Numbered from the stretch's first letter, positions 41,410-50,447 are shown. The stretch: 64,000 nucleotides of DNA from JAYFQF01 sp034927285 (GCA_034927285.1 JAYFQF010000011.1:1-64000), one strand, 5' to 3'. Translations and numbers: made by a program. Notes: generated by a model not told the origin, from the sequence alone.

Positions 41410-41438
41410 ATTATATGGCGCCGCTTTATATGTGTCAA
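41410..41438 (-). promoter_or_regulatory. Promoter of the cad operon
   Basis: TTGACA (41438-41433), a 17-base spacer and TATAAT (41415-41410) on the minus strand: a perfect vegetative consensus. Confidence 0.88.
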
Positions 41439-41490
41439 TAAAAATAATTATTTTATACGACTTTAGGCCGAGGCGGAAGTATCCGCGCAT

Positions 41491-41529
41491 AAAAAAGTAA
41501 AAGGCGGACGGCTTCCGCCGCCCGCCTTT
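41491..41529 (-). terminator. Intrinsic terminator of rplM-rpsI
   Basis: AAAGGCGGGCGG pairs with CCGTCCGCCTTT (one G-U) and is followed by TACTTTTTT on the minus strand. It also separates the unit from the cad operon. Confidence 0.88.
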
Positions 41530-41597
41530 ACAGGCCGGTCAAATATGTCCTTATGCGAATTAACAGAAGGATCTGCAAGGGTTTGCAGCCGCAAAAA

Positions 41598-41993
41598 CTA
41601 TCTCTTTGAGAACTGGGGAGCTCTGCGGGCGCCTTTCAGGCCGTATTTCTTTCTTTCCTTCATCCGGGGGTCCCGGGTAAGGAAACCGGCTTTTTTCAGC
41701 GCAGGACGCAGTCCCGCATCGGTCTTTAACAGGGCTCTGGCCACACCCAGACGGACAGCGCCGGCCTGGCCGGTGATGCCGCCGCCCTGGACGTTGGCGA
41801 TGATATCGTAACGTCCCTCGGCTTTGGTCAGCACCAAAGGCTGTTTTACCACCATTTCCAGAGTCTTTTTGCCGAAGTACTCGCCAAGGGGTCTTTTATT
41901 AATCAGGACCTTCCCTTCGCCGGGAATCAGACGAACCTGAGCCACGGAGGTTTTCCGACGGCCTGTTCCTCTGTACTGGATTGCATTAGCCAT
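41598..41993 (-). CDS. rpsI: 30S ribosomal protein S9
   Basis: Small-subunit protein contacting the P-site tRNA through its C-terminal tail. The 131 residues show the S9 signature YRGTGRRKTSVAQVRLIPG, then GGGITGQAGAVRLGVARAL (the S9 pattern G-G-G-x-x-G-Q-A-x-A) and the basic end KKYGLKGARRAPQFSKR, with the terminal K-R typical of S9. AGGAGG lies 10 bases before ATG. It follows rplM by 18 bases, the conserved rplM-rpsI order. Confidence 0.98.
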   Translation of the reverse strand: MANAIQYRGTGRRKTSVAQVRLIPGEGKVLINKRPLGEYFGKKTLEMVVKQPLVLTKAEGRYDIIANVQGGGITGQAGAVRLGVARALLKTDAGLRPALKKAGFLTRDPRMKERKKYGLKGARRAPQFSKR

Positions 41994-42011
41994 TCTTCAA
42001 ATTCCTCCTTC

Positions 42012-42446
42012 CTAAGCTCTGATTTCCCATGCTTCAGGCTTTTGGGCCTCATGGGGATGCTGGGGTCCTCTGTAAACTTTCAGCTTACGGTACATCTGAT
42101 CGCCCAGCTTGTTTTTGGGCAGCATTCCTCTCACTGCTTTTTCCACGATCCTCTCGGGTTTGGTCTGCATGAGGATGCCGTAGCTGGTCCGCTTCAAACC
42201 GCCGGGATAACGGGAGTGGGTGATCATTTCTTTTTGCTGGAGCTTCTTACCGGTAAGCTCAACCTTTTCCGCGTTAATAATGATAACGAAATCTCCGGTA
42301 TCAACATGGGGCGTATAAATAGGTTTATGCTTACCCCGTAGAAGAACCGCCGCTTCAACGGCCAGGGCGCCCAGGGTCTTGCCTTCAGCATCAAGGACAT
42401 ACCATTTGCGCTGAACTTGGCCGGATTTTGCCATGAAGGTAGTCAC
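42012..42446 (-). CDS. rplM: 50S ribosomal protein L13
   Basis: Large-subunit protein, 144 residues. It begins TTFMAKSGQVQRKWYVLDAE and contains GDFVIIINAEKVELTGKKLQ, YPGGLKRTSYGILM and the L13 signature MLPKNKLGDQMYRKLKVYRG. The GTG at 42446 is chosen because AGGAGGG lies 6 bases upstream and L13 proteins generally start M-x-T-F-M-A-K; the ATG four codons later lacks such spacing. First gene of the rplM-rpsI unit. Confidence 0.98.
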   Translation of the reverse strand: MTTFMAKSGQVQRKWYVLDAEGKTLGALAVEAAVLLRGKHKPIYTPHVDTGDFVIIINAEKVELTGKKLQQKEMITHSRYPGGLKRTSYGILMQTKPERIVEKAVRGMLPKNKLGDQMYRKLKVYRGPQHPHEAQKPEAWEIRA

Positions 42447-42520
42447 GATATTCCCTCCTAAAACTTACGTCAATTATAATCACACCGGGGCTGGTGGGGA
42501 TATAATTGGATAACATACAA

Positions 42521-42550
42521 AGTATAATCAAAGCATCCCGGCTGTGTCAA
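42521..42550 (-). promoter_or_regulatory. Promoter of rplM-rpsI
   Basis: TTGACA (42550-42545), an 18-base spacer and TATACT (42526-42521) on the minus strand, leaving a leader of about 70 bases. Confidence 0.75.
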
Positions 42551-42605
42551 GTCCTAAATTACATGAAATCCAAAGAATTCACTAAGTATTTCTTCCTTAT
42601 TTATA

Positions 42606-42633
42606 TTGACAGAAAAAAAATATGGTTTAAAAT
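42606..42633 (+). promoter_or_regulatory. Promoter of the citrate synthase operon
   Basis: TTGACA (42606-42611), a 16-base spacer and TAAAAT (42628-42633), about 80 bases before the start codon and divergent from rplM. Confidence 0.65.
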
Positions 42634-42712
42634 TATCCTATGATTGTATACAAGTATTCATTTCTCTCGCGTGAATATTGCATCAATATCTTAATCTTAA
42701 ATAGGAGGGCTG

Positions 42713-44080
42713 ATGATGATCGAACCAAATAAAATGAGTAATCTCCTGGAGCAGGATCCTTACAAATACTCTCTGCAGGATGTGCCGGAGCCCAATTTGT
42801 ACCGGGATCTCTTCCCCTACTCGGAAGTTCCGAAAATCCCTTTCAATCACCGGCGGGTTCCCATCGGCATGCCCAGGGAGATCTGGATTACCGACACCAC
42901 CTTCCGGGACGGCCAGCAGTCCCGGGCTCCATACAGCGTCCGGCAAATCGTAGATCTGTATAAGCTGATGGCGGAGCTGGGCGGGCCCCAGGGCAAGATC
43001 CGTCAGACGGAGTTTTTCGTCTACAGCCCCAAGGACCGGGAGGCCCTGACCAAATGTATGGAGCTGGACTTGCGGTATCCCGAGCCCACCACCTGGATTC
43101 GGGCCACTAAGGAGGACTTCCGCCTGGTAAAGGAAATCGGCATCAAGGAAACCGGCATCTTAGTCAGCTGCTCCGATTACCATATCTTCAAAAAACTGAA
43201 AAAGACCAGGAAACAGGCCATGGAAGGCTATCTGGCGGTGGTTTCCCAGGCCTTGGAGCTGGGTATCCGGCCCCGCTGCCACCTGGAGGACATCACCCGG
43301 GCCGATTACTACGGCTTTGTGGTGCCCTTTGTCAATGAGCTGATGGAGCTTTCCCGCCAGGCCGGCATCCCGGTGAAGATCCGGGCCTGCGATACCATGG
43401 GCTACGGCATCCCCTATTCCGGCGTAGCCCTGCCCCGAAGCGTTCCCGGCATTATCTACGGCCTTCAGCATTATTCCGACGTCCCTTCAGAGATGCTGGA
43501 ATGGCACGGTCATAACGACTTTAACAAAGCGGTGATCAACGCCAGCATAGCCTGGATCTATGGCTGCTGCGCCGTAAACTGCTCCCTTCTGGGCATCGGC
43601 GAAAGGACCGGCAATATCCCCCTGGAATCCATGGTCTTCGAATACGCCTCCCTTAAGGGCACTTTAGACGGGATGGAGCCCAGGGTCATCACCGAAATCG
43701 CCCGTTATTTCGAAAAAAATATCGGCTATGCCATCCCGCCCATGACCCCTTTTGTCGGCAAAAACTTTAATGTTACCCGGGCCGGTATCCACGCCGACGG
43801 CCTGATGAAGGATGAAGAGATCTACAATATTTTTGACACGGCAAAGCTGCTGAACCGGCCCGCTTCGGTAGCCATCAGCGCCACCTCGGGACTGGCGGGC
43901 ATCGCCTACTGGATCAACGAGCATTATGAGCTTTCCGGCAGCCGGATAGTGACCAAGAAGGATCCTTTGGTGATCCGGATCAAGGAATGGATCGACGCCC
44001 AGTACGCCGAAGGGCGGCAGACAGTCATCAGCGACAGTGAATTGGAGGCCCTGGTTTCGGCTTTTGAGCCGGAGGTATAA
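42713..44080 (+). CDS. Probable Re-citrate synthase (homocitrate/isopropylmalate synthase superfamily)
   Basis: A 455-residue DRE-TIM metallolyase. It has TDTTFRDGQQSRAPYSVRQI (the metal-binding Asp and R-D-G-Q, about 60-79), GIRPRCHLEDITRADYYGF, LEWHGHNDFNKAVINA (the H-x-H metal pair, about 263-265) and LGIGERTGNIPLESMV. The proteins of this shape in Clostridia, about 450 residues with the RDGQQSR form, include the characterised Re-face-specific citrate synthase, which condenses oxaloacetate with acetyl-CoA and is often misnamed isopropylmalate or homocitrate synthase. The operon partner isocitrate dehydrogenase supports that reading, as no leu genes are nearby. GGAGGG lies 5 bases before ATG at 42713 (a second ATG follows directly). 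Stereospecificity is inferred. Confidence 0.82.
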   Translation: MMIEPNKMSNLLEQDPYKYSLQDVPEPNLYRDLFPYSEVPKIPFNHRRVPIGMPREIWITDTTFRDGQQSRAPYSVRQIVDLYKLMAELGGPQGKIRQTEFFVYSPKDREALTKCMELDLRYPEPTTWIRATKEDFRLVKEIGIKETGILVSCSDYHIFKKLKKTRKQAMEGYLAVVSQALELGIRPRCHLEDITRADYYGFVVPFVNELMELSRQAGIPVKIRACDTMGYGIPYSGVALPRSVPGIIYGLQHYSDVPSEMLEWHGHNDFNKAVINASIAWIYGCCAVNCSLLGIGERTGNIPLESMVFEYASLKGTLDGMEPRVITEIARYFEKNIGYAIPPMTPFVGKNFNVTRAGIHADGLMKDEEIYNIFDTAKLLNRPASVAISATSGLAGIAYWINEHYELSGSRIVTKKDPLVIRIKEWIDAQYAEGRQTVISDSELEALVSAFEPEV

Positions 44081-44092
44081 GGAGGCAAACAT

Positions 44093-44815
44093 ATGGTTCA
44101 CCAAGGGAAGTTAAACGCCAAGGCAGCCGGCGAAAGCGTCAGTTCGCTGAGCGTCCGGGTGTTTGAGCAGCTGGAAGAAGCCATCTTAAACGGAAAAATC
44201 CTTCCGGGAGAAAACCTGATCGAATTGAAGCTCTCCCAGGAACTGGGGGTCAGCCGCACTCCGGTGCGGGAAGCCATCCGCATGCTGGAGCAAAAAAGCC
44301 TGGTCCAGATCATCCCCAACAAGGGCGCCGTGGTTTTAGGCATAGATTACAAGGATCTCCTGGACATCTACACTATTCGTACCTATATCGAAGGTTTGGC
44401 CGCCAGATGGGCCGCGGAAAACATCACCGACCTCCAGATCAAGGAACTGCGGGAGATCATCGACCTGCAGGAGTTTTACTACATCAAGGATTATTCCCAG
44501 CAGATCAACGACCTGGATTCCCGCTTCCATGAACGCATCTATGAATACTGCAACAGCAGGACCCTTCAGCACATGCTGAAGGACCTCCACCACATGATCC
44601 AGCATTTCCGCCAGATCTCAATTTCCGCCGCCGGCCGGGCGGAAAAAGCCATCGGGGAGCACCGGGCCATCCTGGAGGCCATCTGCAATAAAGACCCCGT
44701 CCAGGCGGAACGGCTGACGGTAGACCATATAAATAACGCGAAAGAAAACCTGATCCGCCTGCTGGAAGGCAAAGGGGAAAATTCGGTCTCCGGCCGGCAG
44801 CCGGATGAAAAATAA
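44093..44815 (+). CDS. GntR-family regulator, FadR/FCD subfamily
   Basis: A 240-residue repressor or activator. The N-terminal winged helix-turn-helix reads VFEQLEEAILNGKILPGENL and LSQELGVSRTPVREAIRMLE (about 25-70). The C-terminal FCD ligand domain has the metal/ligand residues in DLDSRFHERIYEYCNSRTLQ and a final H-RAILEAI helix. AGGAGG is 7 bases before ATG, 12 bases after the citrate synthase stop. Lying between citrate synthase and isocitrate dehydrogenase, it probably controls this operon in response to an organic acid such as citrate or 2-oxoglutarate (inferred). Confidence 0.93.
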   Translation: MVHQGKLNAKAAGESVSSLSVRVFEQLEEAILNGKILPGENLIELKLSQELGVSRTPVREAIRMLEQKSLVQIIPNKGAVVLGIDYKDLLDIYTIRTYIEGLAARWAAENITDLQIKELREIIDLQEFYYIKDYSQQINDLDSRFHERIYEYCNSRTLQHMLKDLHHMIQHFRQISISAAGRAEKAIGEHRAILEAICNKDPVQAERLTVDHINNAKENLIRLLEGKGENSVSGRQPDEK

Positions 44816-44835
44816 TTAGAGGAGTTGGGCAAAAT

Positions 44836-46059
44836 ATGGCGAAATTAAATGAGGTCATTACCAATAACGATGCTTTTGATACTCTGATGGAACAATCGGA
44901 ACAAATTGAGGAAGCCTGCGGGAAATTCCGCGCTCTGATGAAGGAGCAGCTGGACCGGGCGGCGGCCATCAAGGCCCAGGGGGATTTTATCGACTATAAT
45001 TCCCTGGATACCGTCACCATCGGCCTTTGCGGCGGCGACGGCATCGGCCCTGTGATTATGGCCGAAACCTGGCGCATTGCCGGCGAGCTGTTAAAAGAGG
45101 AGATCGCTTCCGGCAAGATTTGTCTGAAAGAAATCAAAGGCCTGACCTTAGAAAACCGGCAAAAGGCCGGCAAAGCCATTCCCGACGACGTGATGGCGGA
45201 GCTGAAGTCCTGCCAGGTGATCTTGAAGGGTCCTACCACTACGCCCCAAAAAGGCCAGGCCGGTCCCAATATCGAAAGCGCCAACGTGGCTATGCGCAAA
45301 GCTTTGGACCTGTTCGCCAATCTGCGTCCCGTAAAGGTGCCGGAACTGGGTATTGACTGGACCTTTTTCCGGGAAAATACCGAGGGGGCCTACGCTGTGG
45401 GCAGCAAGGGATTCGACGTCTCCCGGGATCTGTGCGTGGATTTCACCATCGTCACCCGGGAGGGCTGCCGGCGTATCATCCAGGCCGCCTTTGATTTTGC
45501 GGAAAAAAACGGCAAGACCATGGTCACCGCCGTCACCAAGGCCAATATCATCAAAACCAGCGACGGCAGGTTCCTGGAGATTTTTCACGAGATCGGCGAT
45601 AAATATCCCCAGATTGTCAAGGACGAGCGCTATATCGACATCATGACCGCCAATCTGATCAACGAACGCAACCGCTCCTCCTTCCAGGTTATGGTGCTGC
45701 CTAACCTGTACGGCGATATCCTCACCGACGAAGCCGCTCAGCTCCAGGGCGGAGTAGGCACCGCCGGTTCCGCCAATATCGGTAAGCGTTACGCCATGTT
45801 TGAAGCGATCCACGGCTCCGGGGACCGGATGGTGGCCGAAGGCCGGGCTGCTTACGCCAATCCCGCCTCCATTCTGCGGGCTTTGGCTATGCTTTTATCC
45901 CATATCGGCCGCCAGGATAAAGCCGGCGTCCTGGATAAAGCTTTGGATATCTGCCTTATCGAAGAAAAAAAAGTAGTGGTCACCGGTCATCCCGACGGCG
46001 CCTCCTGCCGTCAGTTTGGTGACTACCTGCTGAAGACCATAAAAACCGCCGCCAGATAA
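44836..46059 (+). CDS. icd: Isocitrate dehydrogenase, NAD(P)-dependent
   Basis: Oxidatively decarboxylates isocitrate to 2-oxoglutarate. The 407 residues include an N-terminal extension (about 60 residues, helical), then VTIGLCGGDGIGPVI, GPTTTPQKGQAGPNIESANV with the substrate Ser region, NLRPVKVPELGIDWTFFREN, the signature NLYGDILTDEAAQLQGGVG (about 285-303) and FEAIHGSGDRMVAEGRAAYA. It lies in the same operon as the citrate synthase and the FCD regulator. Cofactor preference is not assignable from the loop after FEAIHGS with confidence. Aconitase is not in the window. Confidence 0.92.
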   Translation: MAKLNEVITNNDAFDTLMEQSEQIEEACGKFRALMKEQLDRAAAIKAQGDFIDYNSLDTVTIGLCGGDGIGPVIMAETWRIAGELLKEEIASGKICLKEIKGLTLENRQKAGKAIPDDVMAELKSCQVILKGPTTTPQKGQAGPNIESANVAMRKALDLFANLRPVKVPELGIDWTFFRENTEGAYAVGSKGFDVSRDLCVDFTIVTREGCRRIIQAAFDFAEKNGKTMVTAVTKANIIKTSDGRFLEIFHEIGDKYPQIVKDERYIDIMTANLINERNRSSFQVMVLPNLYGDILTDEAAQLQGGVGTAGSANIGKRYAMFEAIHGSGDRMVAEGRAAYANPASILRALAMLLSHIGRQDKAGVLDKALDICLIEEKKVVVTGHPDGASCRQFGDYLLKTIKTAAR

Positions 46060-46156
46060 GCGGCCGTTGCCTGCAAGCTTTGCCGGCGGCGGCACAGACC
46101 ACTGCAGGCAGACAGAATTTGCCGGGCGGCAGCCTTCCCAAGGGAGTCTTGCCAAA

Positions 46157-46192
46157 GGGCAGTTTCCCTTCGGGAAGCTGCCCTCTTTTTTT
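46157..46192 (+). terminator. Intrinsic terminator of the icd operon
   Basis: GGGCAGTTTCC pairs with GGGAAGCTGCCC around CTTC and is followed by TCTTTTTTT. Confidence 0.92.
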
Positions 46193-46244
46193 CCGCCGGC
46201 AGTGCGGGGCGGCCTCCCATTAAATTCAGAAAGGACTTGAGCCG

Positions 46245-48551
46245 ATGACCGCCGAGGAAAAAAACCAACATCATCAGCAGGAAGCCGGTGCCTCCGGTGG
46301 AAAAAGCGATGATCTCAGCCGCAGCCAATTGGATTTCCTGCACGAAAAGGCCTACCTTGAGCAAACGAAAAGTCTTTTGCACCGTACAATGCTGGAGCTT
46401 TTCGATCTGAGGGATGCGGAAAAACAAAAGCTGGCCGAGGCCCGGGAAAGTCTGGCGGAAAACCAGCCCGCTTCCGCCGGGGATCCGGACAACCAAAACG
46501 ATACCGGCCAATACCTGACGGAGCTGGAAAACCGGATGGCGGTCTTTCAGCTGTATAATGAGCGGCTGGAAAAATACAGCCGTCTGCAGGACAGTCCATA
46601 TTTCGGCCGGATCGATTTTGCCGAGGAAGGCTTTGGCGCCGAGAGCTTCTACATCGGGCGGCAAAGCCTGCGGGATCCCAAAACCTATCAGATCCAGGTC
46701 TGTGACTGGCGCACGCCTCTGGCCAGCCTTTTTTACCAGTGCCTGCCCGGAGAGGCATCCTATGTTTCACCGGCCGGCAAGATCCGGGGCCGCCTGCTGC
46801 TGAAGCGTCAATATGAGATCCGGCGGGGAGAACTGAAATACTTTTTTGATACGGACCTGCACATCAAGGACGATATCCTGAAGACGGTATTATCCCAGCA
46901 GGCCTCTCCCAAAATGCGGGCCATCGTGGAAACCCTGCAGGAAACCCAGGACCGCCTGATCCGTAACCGGGAATCCAGACTTTTGATGATTCAGGGCTCC
47001 GCCGGTTCCGGTAAAACCAGCCTGGCCCTGCACCGGGCGGCCTACCTGATGTATCAGGAGATGAAAAACGCCCTCTCCGCCAAAGAGATCATCATTATCT
47101 CCCCCAACCATCTTTTCACCAAATATATCGACCGGGTGCTGCCGGAGCTGGGCGAAGAAAACATCGCCAGCCTTACCTTTGAGGATGTATTTTTAGCCAA
47201 CTTCTCCGGGAGCCTGCCCCTGGAAAGCCGGCGGGAGCAGCTGGACAGGCTTTTAGGGATCCGTGATCAGGAAGAGTACCTGCTGGAATGCTCGGAGATC
47301 GCCTTTAAATCCTCGGCGGAGTTTGCCCTGATCCTGCGGCGTCTGGCGGATTACTATGAACGGCGCATCAAGGAATTGCCGGAATTCTATTACCACGGCC
47401 AATACATCGCCACTTCCCGGGAACTGCGGGAGGAGCTTTTACGGGACCGGGCCGGCATCCCCCTGGCCAAACGGCTGGGGCAGATGCGAAGCCGCCTGTC
47501 GGAAAAGCTGTATAAATCCCGCAAGGCCCGGCTGCCGCAGTTGGAGGACTTTACCACCAATTATCCGGACCATCAGCTGGAGGTCCGTTCCTTTGCCCGC
47601 CTCTTATCCATGAAGCGCTCGAAGTATTTGAACCGCACTTTGGAGAAGCTGACGGAAATCGACGCGATGGGCCTTTATCAACGCCTGTTTACGGACCGGG
47701 CCCTCTTTGACCATCTGGCCAAAGGGATACGCCTGCCGGAAAATATCGAAGATCTGCTGAAGCATTGCCGGCAAATGCCCTTAGGCTATAACGACGCCCC
47801 GGCCCTCACCTACCTCCGGGTGCTGCTGGAGGGCAGCGCCGACTATCCCCAGTTTCGTCAGGTCATGGTGGACGAGGCTCAGGATTACGGCCCCCTCCAC
47901 TTCCTGCTGTTGAGAAAATGGTTTCCCCGGGCGGAATTTACCGTTTTGGGCGACGTCCAGCAAAGCCTGGCAGAGGATAAAAAGCTGGACTTCTATGAAC
48001 AGGTGGCCGAAAGCCTGGGTCTTCCCGGTTCTCCCTTAGCCGTATTAAAGGAGACCTACCGCAGTACTGCGGAGATTTCCGCCTTCTGCCGCCGCCTGGC
48101 GGCAGACCCCTCCCTTTTGCTGCCTTTTGACCGCCGGGGTCCGGAACCCGCCTTGCTGCAGGCGGCGGACCGGGCAGGCATGGTGGAGCTTTTAACGGGA
48201 CAAGTAAAAGCTTATCGGGAGGAAGGACTGGGCTCCATTGCTATCATCACCAAAACCGGCGCCGAAGCCGAAGCCCTCTACCGGGATCTGGCAGGCCGGA
48301 TAGCCCTGCAGTTAGTTCAGGAAGCAGATAAAGCGGATTTAAGCCGCAGCCTGCTTTTGCCGGTAGCCTTAGCCAAAGGGCTGGAATTTGACGCCGTCAT
48401 CCTTTGGGACGCCGGAGCCAACGCCTATTCCTGGCCTGCCCAGCGAAACCTGCTTTATGTGGCCGTCAGCCGCGCGCTGCACCGTCTGGCCCTGATTTAC
48501 CAGGGCCCCCCCACCCCTTTGCTCCGGTCAAAGCCCGCGGAAGGAAAGTAG
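46245..48551 (+). CDS. helD: HelD-like RNA polymerase-recycling ATPase (UvrD/Rep-type helicase fold)
   Basis: A 768-residue superfamily 1 helicase-like protein. HelD proteins use ATP to strip stalled RNA polymerase from DNA. The N-terminal coiled-coil arm (about 25-105) probes RNA polymerase; then comes YIGRQSLRD and QVCDWRTPLASLFYQ, typical of HelD. Walker A is QGSAGSGKTSLALHR (about 251-265), motif II MVDEAQDYGPLH (about 541), motif III LGDVQQSLAEDKKLDFY and the C-terminal PVALAKGLEFDAVILWDAGA and LYVAVSRALHRLALIY. The N-terminal coiled coil and the DWR motif separate it from true UvrD/PcrA. AGGA precedes ATG at 46245. Confidence 0.9.
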   Translation: MTAEEKNQHHQQEAGASGGKSDDLSRSQLDFLHEKAYLEQTKSLLHRTMLELFDLRDAEKQKLAEARESLAENQPASAGDPDNQNDTGQYLTELENRMAVFQLYNERLEKYSRLQDSPYFGRIDFAEEGFGAESFYIGRQSLRDPKTYQIQVCDWRTPLASLFYQCLPGEASYVSPAGKIRGRLLLKRQYEIRRGELKYFFDTDLHIKDDILKTVLSQQASPKMRAIVETLQETQDRLIRNRESRLLMIQGSAGSGKTSLALHRAAYLMYQEMKNALSAKEIIIISPNHLFTKYIDRVLPELGEENIASLTFEDVFLANFSGSLPLESRREQLDRLLGIRDQEEYLLECSEIAFKSSAEFALILRRLADYYERRIKELPEFYYHGQYIATSRELREELLRDRAGIPLAKRLGQMRSRLSEKLYKSRKARLPQLEDFTTNYPDHQLEVRSFARLLSMKRSKYLNRTLEKLTEIDAMGLYQRLFTDRALFDHLAKGIRLPENIEDLLKHCRQMPLGYNDAPALTYLRVLLEGSADYPQFRQVMVDEAQDYGPLHFLLLRKWFPRAEFTVLGDVQQSLAEDKKLDFYEQVAESLGLPGSPLAVLKETYRSTAEISAFCRRLAADPSLLLPFDRRGPEPALLQAADRAGMVELLTGQVKAYREEGLGSIAIITKTGAEAEALYRDLAGRIALQLVQEADKADLSRSLLLPVALAKGLEFDAVILWDAGANAYSWPAQRNLLYVAVSRALHRLALIYQGPPTPLLRSKPAEGK

Positions 48552-48599
48552 AGCCCCGGCTTATATTCCCGTACATGTCTGAAAGAAGGAGAAAGCGGC

Positions 48600-49052
48600 A
48601 TGAGTGAAGAGGCACGCCAGATCCGGACAAGCGCGTTATTCAGGCGCCTGTTCAAAACCTCAAGCCTGGAGCGGTTCATGAAAACAAACGCAGCGGCAAT
48701 GCGGCTGCAGCCTTTCCACGAATACATAACGGAACTGTGTAAAAAAAGAGGCCAGGTGCCGGAGCATATTATCCGGCGGGCGAATATCGAGCGCTCCTTC
48801 GGACACCAGCTTTTTAAAGGAACAAAAAAACCCTCCCGGGATACGGTCCTGCAATTGGCCTTCGGATTCGAAGCCGATCCGGATGCGGCTCAGGAGCTTT
48901 TAAGGCATGGGCGGATGAGTCCTTTATATCCCCGGGTAAAGCGGGACGCGGCAATCATCTATTGTCTGCATAACCGCTTTACGATCCTGGAAACCCAAAG
49001 CGTTCTCCATGAAATGGGGCTGCCGTTGATTGGAGGTGGCCGGGGAAAATGA
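48600..49052 (+). CDS. XRE-like HTH protein, kinase partner
   Basis: A 150-residue protein. The middle (about 55-100) reads KRGQVPEHIIRRANIERSFG and HQLFKGTKKPSRDTVLQLAF, a helix-turn-helix of the XRE/Cro type with conserved spacing. The tail FTILETQSVLHEMGLPLIGG is a helical pair. Such short HTH proteins commonly precede a Ser/Thr kinase gene in Clostridia, and here the kinase ATG overlaps the stop codon by 4 bases (ATGA), implying coupled translation. AAGGAG is 8 bases before ATG at 48600. It may be a DNA-binding target of the kinase; this is inference. Confidence 0.8.
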   Translation: MSEEARQIRTSALFRRLFKTSSLERFMKTNAAAMRLQPFHEYITELCKKRGQVPEHIIRRANIERSFGHQLFKGTKKPSRDTVLQLAFGFEADPDAAQELLRHGRMSPLYPRVKRDAAIIYCLHNRFTILETQSVLHEMGLPLIGGGRGK

Positions 49053-50431
49053 AGGACGTCAAAGCGGCGGTAAATGACATTCTGGATTCCTGTGATAATT
49101 TGGCATATCCCCCGGGGTTCCTGGCCGGATACGATCAATTGGAGTGTCTGGCCAAAAGTCACGGCACGGAAACTTTTTTAGTAAAACAAAAAGGCAGCCA
49201 AAAGCTTTTTGTGGCAAAATGCTATGAGAAAAAACCCGATTCTTTCGTGCAGGAAAGCAGCATTTTAAGATCCTTAGCGCACAATGGAATGCCTGCCTTT
49301 GCCGATGAGTTCCAAAATGACGAAATGGTCTGCATCATCCGCGAATATGTGGAAGGACAGCCTCTGGACCGGTATATCGCGGAAAACCAGCTCACCAGTA
49401 AAAGGGTTATCGATATCGGCCTTCAGCTTTGCGATATCCTCATTTACCTCCACAGCCGGGAAAAGCCCGTGATCCACAGAGACATCAAACCCCAGAACAT
49501 CATCGTAAAAAGTGACGGACAGATCGTTCTCATCGATTTCGACATTTCCAGGGTGTATAAAAGCGAAAAGGACACCGATACCCGGTTCCTGGGAACAAAG
49601 GAATACGCTCCGCCGGAGCAATACGGCTTTTCGCAAACGGATTGCCGCGCCGATATTTATTCCCTGGGGGTTTTGCTTCGCTTCATGCTGACGGGAAGCG
49701 AGAAAGAAAATCCCGGTCTCCGTATCGATAAACCCCTGGGGAGGATTATTAAAAAGTGTACCGCCTTTGCGCCAAGCCGGCGCTTTGAGAGCGCGGCGGC
49801 GGTGAAAAAGGCTTTGCTGGTGGCAAATCCCCAGACGCAGAGGATCCGCAGAGCCCTTTTGGTCCTTTGCTGGGCCGCGGCTATCGCTTTGTTTTCCCTG
49901 GGCGGGATCAGGTGGTATCGCGATGCGGCCCGGGATCCCTTTGCCGCAGGAACCATCCCCGCGGTTTTGACAGATGAGGAAAGAGTGGCCGACGCCGTTT
50001 CCTATCTGAAAGACAAGTATGGCACGGATCTTTTTGACCAAAGCGGCGCCTATGGGGATATTGGCTTTATCAAAACAGTCCTGACGGATATGTACGGATA
50101 CGACAGGGAATATGTCCACGCCATGCCGGAGGAAGGGCTTCCCCATGAAAGCGAAAAGAATTTCCTTCCCTGGGGGATGGGGGATGAGCAATATATCCCC
50201 CGGGACGTTATGGTTTATGTGGCCGTCAAAATTTATTGGAAGGATAAGGTTTCCGACTATTCAAGCCTGAAAGACGACAACGGTTATTATCCCGGGGTCC
50301 GGGTGGCGGTGGCCTTTGCCGAGGAAACGGGAATACTCACCGGCGTGGGACGGCCTGAGGATATCACCAAAGGCGAAGTAGCCGTTCTCCTGGCCAACGC
50401 CGACAGAGTATACGAAGCCATGAAAGAATAA
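49049..50431 (+). CDS. Membrane Ser/Thr protein kinase (Hanks type) with extracellular SLH-like tail
   Basis: A 460-residue transmembrane kinase. The cytoplasmic kinase domain has a lysine in LFVAKCYEKK, the catalytic loop VIHRDIKPQNIIV (about 148-160), the magnesium motif DFD in LIDFDISRVY in place of DFG, GTKEYAPPEQYG and DIYSLGVLLRFMLTG. A single membrane helix follows (about 271-290, ALLVLCWAAAIALFSLGGI). The extracellular part has no PASTA repeats; it ends VAVAFAEETGILTGVGRPED with ITKGEVAVLLANA, an SLH-like pattern. The gene overlaps the HTH gene by 4 bases. DFD keeps the metal-binding aspartate, so activity is plausible. Confidence 0.9.
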   Translation: MKDVKAAVNDILDSCDNLAYPPGFLAGYDQLECLAKSHGTETFLVKQKGSQKLFVAKCYEKKPDSFVQESSILRSLAHNGMPAFADEFQNDEMVCIIREYVEGQPLDRYIAENQLTSKRVIDIGLQLCDILIYLHSREKPVIHRDIKPQNIIVKSDGQIVLIDFDISRVYKSEKDTDTRFLGTKEYAPPEQYGFSQTDCRADIYSLGVLLRFMLTGSEKENPGLRIDKPLGRIIKKCTAFAPSRRFESAAAVKKALLVANPQTQRIRRALLVLCWAAAIALFSLGGIRWYRDAARDPFAAGTIPAVLTDEERVADAVSYLKDKYGTDLFDQSGAYGDIGFIKTVLTDMYGYDREYVHAMPEEGLPHESEKNFLPWGMGDEQYIPRDVMVYVAVKIYWKDKVSDYSSLKDDNGYYPGVRVAVAFAEETGILTGVGRPEDITKGEVAVLLANADRVYEAMKE

Positions 50432-50447
50432 AAACAAAGTTTTCTTC

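Noticed and set aside
42713..44080. 2-isopropylmalate synthase (leucine synthesis)
   Set aside because: No leuB/leuC/leuD nearby, while isocitrate dehydrogenase is in the operon; the RDGQQSR form fits Re-citrate synthase better.
46245..48551. UvrD/PcrA DNA-repair helicase
   Set aside because: The long N-terminal coiled coil and the YIGR...DWRTPL block are HelD features, not found in UvrD.
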